Positions 60,678-64,000 of a DNA stretch of 64,000 nt are shown piece by piece. Position 1 is the first letter of the stretch; the number at the start of each line of letters is the position of its first letter. A program made the translations under genes and the position numbers. The notes beneath the pieces were generated by a model, which did no database searches, was not told the DNA's origin, and saw only the letters and a program-made list of their open reading frames with translations. The DNA is from Phialocephala subalpina (lineage: Eukaryota > Ascomycota > Leotiomycetes > Helotiales > Mollisiaceae). Location of the stretch: NCBI GenBank assembly GCA_900073065.1, contig FJOG01000002.1, forward strand, positions 1,458,243 through 1,522,242, in the 5' to 3' direction.

Positions 60678-62509
60678 ATGGCGAACACACTGATAGCACT
60701 TCCCAACGAGATATTGCATAATATCTTCAAATATGTTGATCCGCGCGACCTGGCGCAGGTATTTCTGACCTGCAAAGTCATGCGCAAATTCTCAGACGAT
60801 GCCGTCTTATTTAGAGAGGTCTATTGCGAGGTTCTGGTTCGTACCCATTCCATCAACACCAGATATCATACCTCGGACCTCCGGACTGATAACTCGCAGG
60901 ATGAGCCAGCAAAAGACTTCACACCAGCAAATCTAAACTACAAACAAGAACTCATCAAATTCTGCCAAGTCCGCGACATTCTCCAAAGCGACAAACCAGT
61001 CGAAGAGAAGGTAATTCCCATCAACACCTAGCCTCATCATTCCCGCTGACCAAACGAAACTAGCTCTCCAAACTCCCCCTCGTATCCACCTTCCTCACCC
61101 AAGCCTGCTACACCTCCTCCCCCACCTCCTCCCGCAACATAAGACACATGAAATCCTGGTTCGACGACAAATCGCGCCAACCCATCCTACGAGATAACAT
61201 CGAGTCCTTCCTCTGCCAATCCAGCACCTTCTTTCGAGCTCGACACCAAGACAACACTTTGGCCCGCATCCCCTTCTCCGACCGACAAGCTAGTGCGAAA
61301 CTACACTGTTATTACGGAGTCCCTATATTTCCACCCAGGACACGAAGATGGGATAATACATACCCATACGCCGTATCTATGGTTTACGATTTGAGAAATT
61401 ATACGGAGGAGAGTAAATGGGGTCCGTACAGACAGGATGGGATGTGTACGGTTGATTGGGAGAAGATGGAGGCTGTTATGATTGTTTTGGGGCATAACAT
61501 GCATACGTATTCGAGGCAGAGTCATATGAGGGGCCCGAAGATTTGGAAGGATAGTTTTGGGGGGATTGCGCCGAATTCGTTTTTTGATAAAGGGAAGATT
61601 GAGGGGAGGGATGGGGATAAGAAGGGGAAGGGAAAGGGGAAGAGGAGGGAGGGTGAGGATGATATTAGGAGGAGTCTTTTGCTTCCCGGGATGGAGGATC
61701 CTTATAATATTACGGGGACGTGGACGAGAGTGAGTGTTTTTCCGAGGGACGAAATATGGGACTTATGCTAACTAAGATAGATTGTCTGTTTCCTAGATTT
61801 CCACGACCTCTTCGCCTACAACTTCACAACAGGGCAACCCGAAGACGGCCAACCTCGCCCACCCCTCAGCACAACCGAAGCCATCCGCCTCATCACCATG
61901 GAACTGCACACCACCAAAATTGAAGCCCCGGGTCCCGACGACGGCCAAGACCTCCCCATAGTTCATTTCGAAGGTATCTCAAGATCCAGCATGAACACAT
62001 CTTGGGATCCGAACGCGAGTTCGACGATCACGGGAACGGTGAGATTGACGAAAGAGGGAGAGGTTCGATGGAAAACAGTTTCTGTTTATGCAGGTGAGGA
62101 ACGATGGGCAAGTGAGGGTATTCAGGTTGGTGGTATCCGATCCGCTCGCGGAGTGCTTGGACACTGGTTTGATAAAGACCACGATATTCATGGTCCTGCC
62201 GGCCCAACCGCGTTCTGGAAATCGAGCGATGAGTTTGAGTCCGAGAATGAGTATCACGATGATCATTCGGAGCTTATGTATCATGAAGTCTATATTGACG
62301 AAGATGAGGTAGAGGAAGAAATTGAGGGTGAGGAGGGGGAAGGGGAGAATGAGGAGAATGAGGAGTATGGTGTGAGTGGGGGGTTGGTGGGGAGTGATTT
62401 GGCGAATGAGGATAATGAGGCTGCGTATCAGGAGATTATGGTAGTGATCCTGCAGCATATGGCACAGCATGCTGCTAATGGCAGTGGTGGTCAATCTTCA
62501 AGCGAATAG
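60678..62509 (+). CDS. F-box protein
   Basis: Three exons (60678-61010, 61064-61729, 61781-62509) with 53- and 51-base introns encode 575 residues. An F-box lies at residues 5-50 (Leu-Pro-Asn-Glu-Ile-Leu-His-Asn-Ile-Phe ... Val-Phe-Leu-Thr-Cys-Lys). F-box proteins link substrates to SCF ubiquitin ligases through Skp1. The rest is a Trp/Tyr-rich region without WD or LRR repeats, resembling fungal F-box proteins of unknown substrate. It includes a Lys/Gly-rich loop (about 61620-61650) and a Glu-rich acidic stretch near the C-terminus. Intact, with strong splice sites (GCTAAC branch). Confidence 0.88.
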
Positions 62510-62852
62510 AGGATGGGATTGGGAATACGAAAAGCTAGGAGTATCTGTGTTTGTGGGATGGAACTATTTGGGAGGGAGGTAATGGAGATCACGATATTAC
62601 GACGGTTGTGAGAGGGCGGTCAAACTCTCAATGATCATCAGACATTGGACATATGGTAGAGATCAAGAATATCATGGCACATAGGAGTTTGGTGGATCTG
62701 CACATTCGTCTCTTGTCTCTAGTTTGCGAGCACTTTCGATTCTTTAGATAATTCAACCTAATGAACAGGCTATGCCTTTTCAAAGAATCATTCACGACTG
62801 AAGCAAAGCTTTGATCTTTCAATTGCAACGGGTTTTATCGTCTGCCTTACTC
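62510..62852. other. intergenic
   Basis: 343 bases with no gene, lying before the tandem duplication. Confidence 0.3.
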
Positions 62853-63352
62853 TAAAAGTCTTAACGTCTCATCTGAGGTCACACAGCACTAGCGCCAAAA
62901 TTATCCAATTAGATCCCAACATTGACGCTTAGACTGCCTCAAGGCAACGTCAACTCATCACGAGGCTGCGAGGCATCCTTCTTGCCTTGGACCTTGAGAT
63001 ATATCCCTCTCTTTTCTCTTACTAAATCACACATCTTTGGCTTCAGTCAACACCAGCTTCTCGACCCCACTCACTCCTCGCATCATTGCGTCAATATCCT
63101 CGTAAAAGTCTTAACGTCTCATCTGAGGTCACACAGCACTAGCGCCAAAATTATCCAATTAGATCCCAACATTGACGCTTAGACTGCCTCAAGGCAACGT
63201 CAACTCATCACGAGGCTGCGAGGCATCCTTCTTGCCTTGGACCTTGAGATATATCCCTCTCTTTTCTCTTACTAAATCACACATCTTTGGCTTCAGTCAA
63301 CACCAGCTTCTCGACCCCACTCACTCCTCGCATCATTGCGTCAATATCCTCG
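62853..63352. repeat. exact 250-bp tandem duplication
   Basis: 62853-63102 and 63103-63352 are identical base for base as far as I can read. The unit starts TAAAAGTCTTAACGTC and ends CAATATCCTCG. It contains an intron-like TTACTAAATC ... CTTCAG segment and the beginning of the next gene's exon. 250 is not a multiple of three, so any frame through both copies is shifted. Confidence 0.93.
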
Positions 63353-64000
63353 TTTTGGACAAAGACAATGCTCTCGGTTTTGAAGCAAACTTTCGGACAT
63401 CGAGGTTGGGGTTGGTGAAGGAGTTGAGGTTGGATATCAAGTAAGTTCACGTGCTAAACGCTGAGCCTTTTCAGACCTGCGTGGGATTTTCACGAGCAAA
63501 AGTTAATAAGGATATGGTAGTATCGAAACAAACTCCCGCTCCACAGCCCCAGAAGACGTCCTCCCACCCGAGCAGCAAGAAATGCATAGATTCCTGGACC
63601 GATTCATCGCCAGCGTGCGACCCTCGGAAGAGAACACGCATGTCAACGGACGCAACACCCGCTCCAACGCGGCATCCAGACAAAACCAACCTCCACCCCG
63701 CCTCCCGCGCACTAAATTATCCTCAATGCCAAACATCCACCACCTAACCCTTCAATTCCGCGTCCACAGCCAGACCAACACCTCCGCAACCCTAGGAGCC
63801 CTCCGACGCTTCGACCGCGTCCTCTTCCTTCTTGAGAAATTCCTCACTGCTTGTGAACAACTGAAAGAGTTGAGGATTGTATTGTTGATGGCAGGAGCTA
63901 GTGGCTTCGCGGCGAATTTCTTTGATAAAGTGCATGTTTTGTTGGGTGTTCAAGGGGAGTTGGTTAGGGGGATGAGGAGGGATGGGAGTGGACCGGACAT
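63297..64000 (+). CDS. partial unknown gene running off the window
   Basis: An exon from an acceptor at about 63296 reads into unique sequence, ending Leu-Arg-Leu-Asp-Ile at donor 63441. The next exon starts at 63521 (GGTAG acceptor) and stays open to the window end. The Val-Lys-Glu-Leu-Arg-Leu-Asp-Ile and Leu-Lys-Glu-Leu-Arg-Ile-Val-Leu pieces resemble leucine-rich F-box-type fungal proteins, but no F-box is seen. The 5' end falls in the tandem duplication and no ATG is assigned, so the first exon is unresolved. Confidence 0.55.

Noticed and set aside
1..64000. tRNA, rRNA, CRISPR array or intact transposase/reverse transcriptase
   Set aside because: No A/B-box pairs with cloverleaf potential, no regular spacer arrays, and no RT, integrase or DDE motifs seen on either strand; a tRNAscan or RepeatMasker run would settle it.

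Overview
The window is nuclear DNA of a filamentous ascomycete. Genes carry short GT-AG introns of about 47-100 bases with CTAAC/CTGAC-like branch sites, and EF-3, a Zn(II)2Cys6 regulator, a SEA-complex subunit and fungal MFS families are present. Protein style and intron density suggest a Leotiomycete, but that is an inference. All exon structures were read by eye from frames and splice sites.

Layout. 0-20 kb is ordinary gene space: a 3' gene fragment, a broken acidic/basic small gene, a DUF1275 membrane protein, elongation factor 3, a C2H2 zinc-finger protein, a tautomerase-fold enzyme, a MYND protein, a broken unknown gene and a 14-TM-type MFS exporter. 20-25.6 kb is AT-richer and decayed: one small acidic-tail gene, a ~190-bp degenerate tandem repeat, a 172-bp fold-back element and a stop-riddled gene relic with a diverged duplication. 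25.6-33.2 kb is a likely metabolic cluster: a siderophore-transporter-like MFS, an M20 amidohydrolase and a hydantoinase/oxoprolinase-DUF917 protein. 33.9-40.4 kb is housekeeping: Ubc13 and the WDR59/Mtc5-like GATOR2/SEACAT subunit. 40.5-46.6 kb is a birth-and-death zone with three RBR ubiquitin-ligase remnants and three tandem GNAT acetyltransferases, one of them dead. 46.6-57.8 kb is an 11-kb gene-poor stretch leading into a Zn2Cys6 regulator, whose stop codon overlaps the start of a second ORF (TAATG). The window ends with an F-box protein and a partial gene whose 5' side holds an exact 250-bp tandem duplication.

A theme across the window is genes that are intact except for one or two lesions: in-frame TAG/TGA codons or single-base shifts at homopolymers. 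The shift in EF-3, an essential gene, sits in a C5 run and most likely is an assembly error. Several in-frame stops fit C-to-T change of CAG or CGA and sit in duplicated genes or relic DNA, as repeat-induced point mutation would leave them. The two causes must be separated before any of these genes is called dead.
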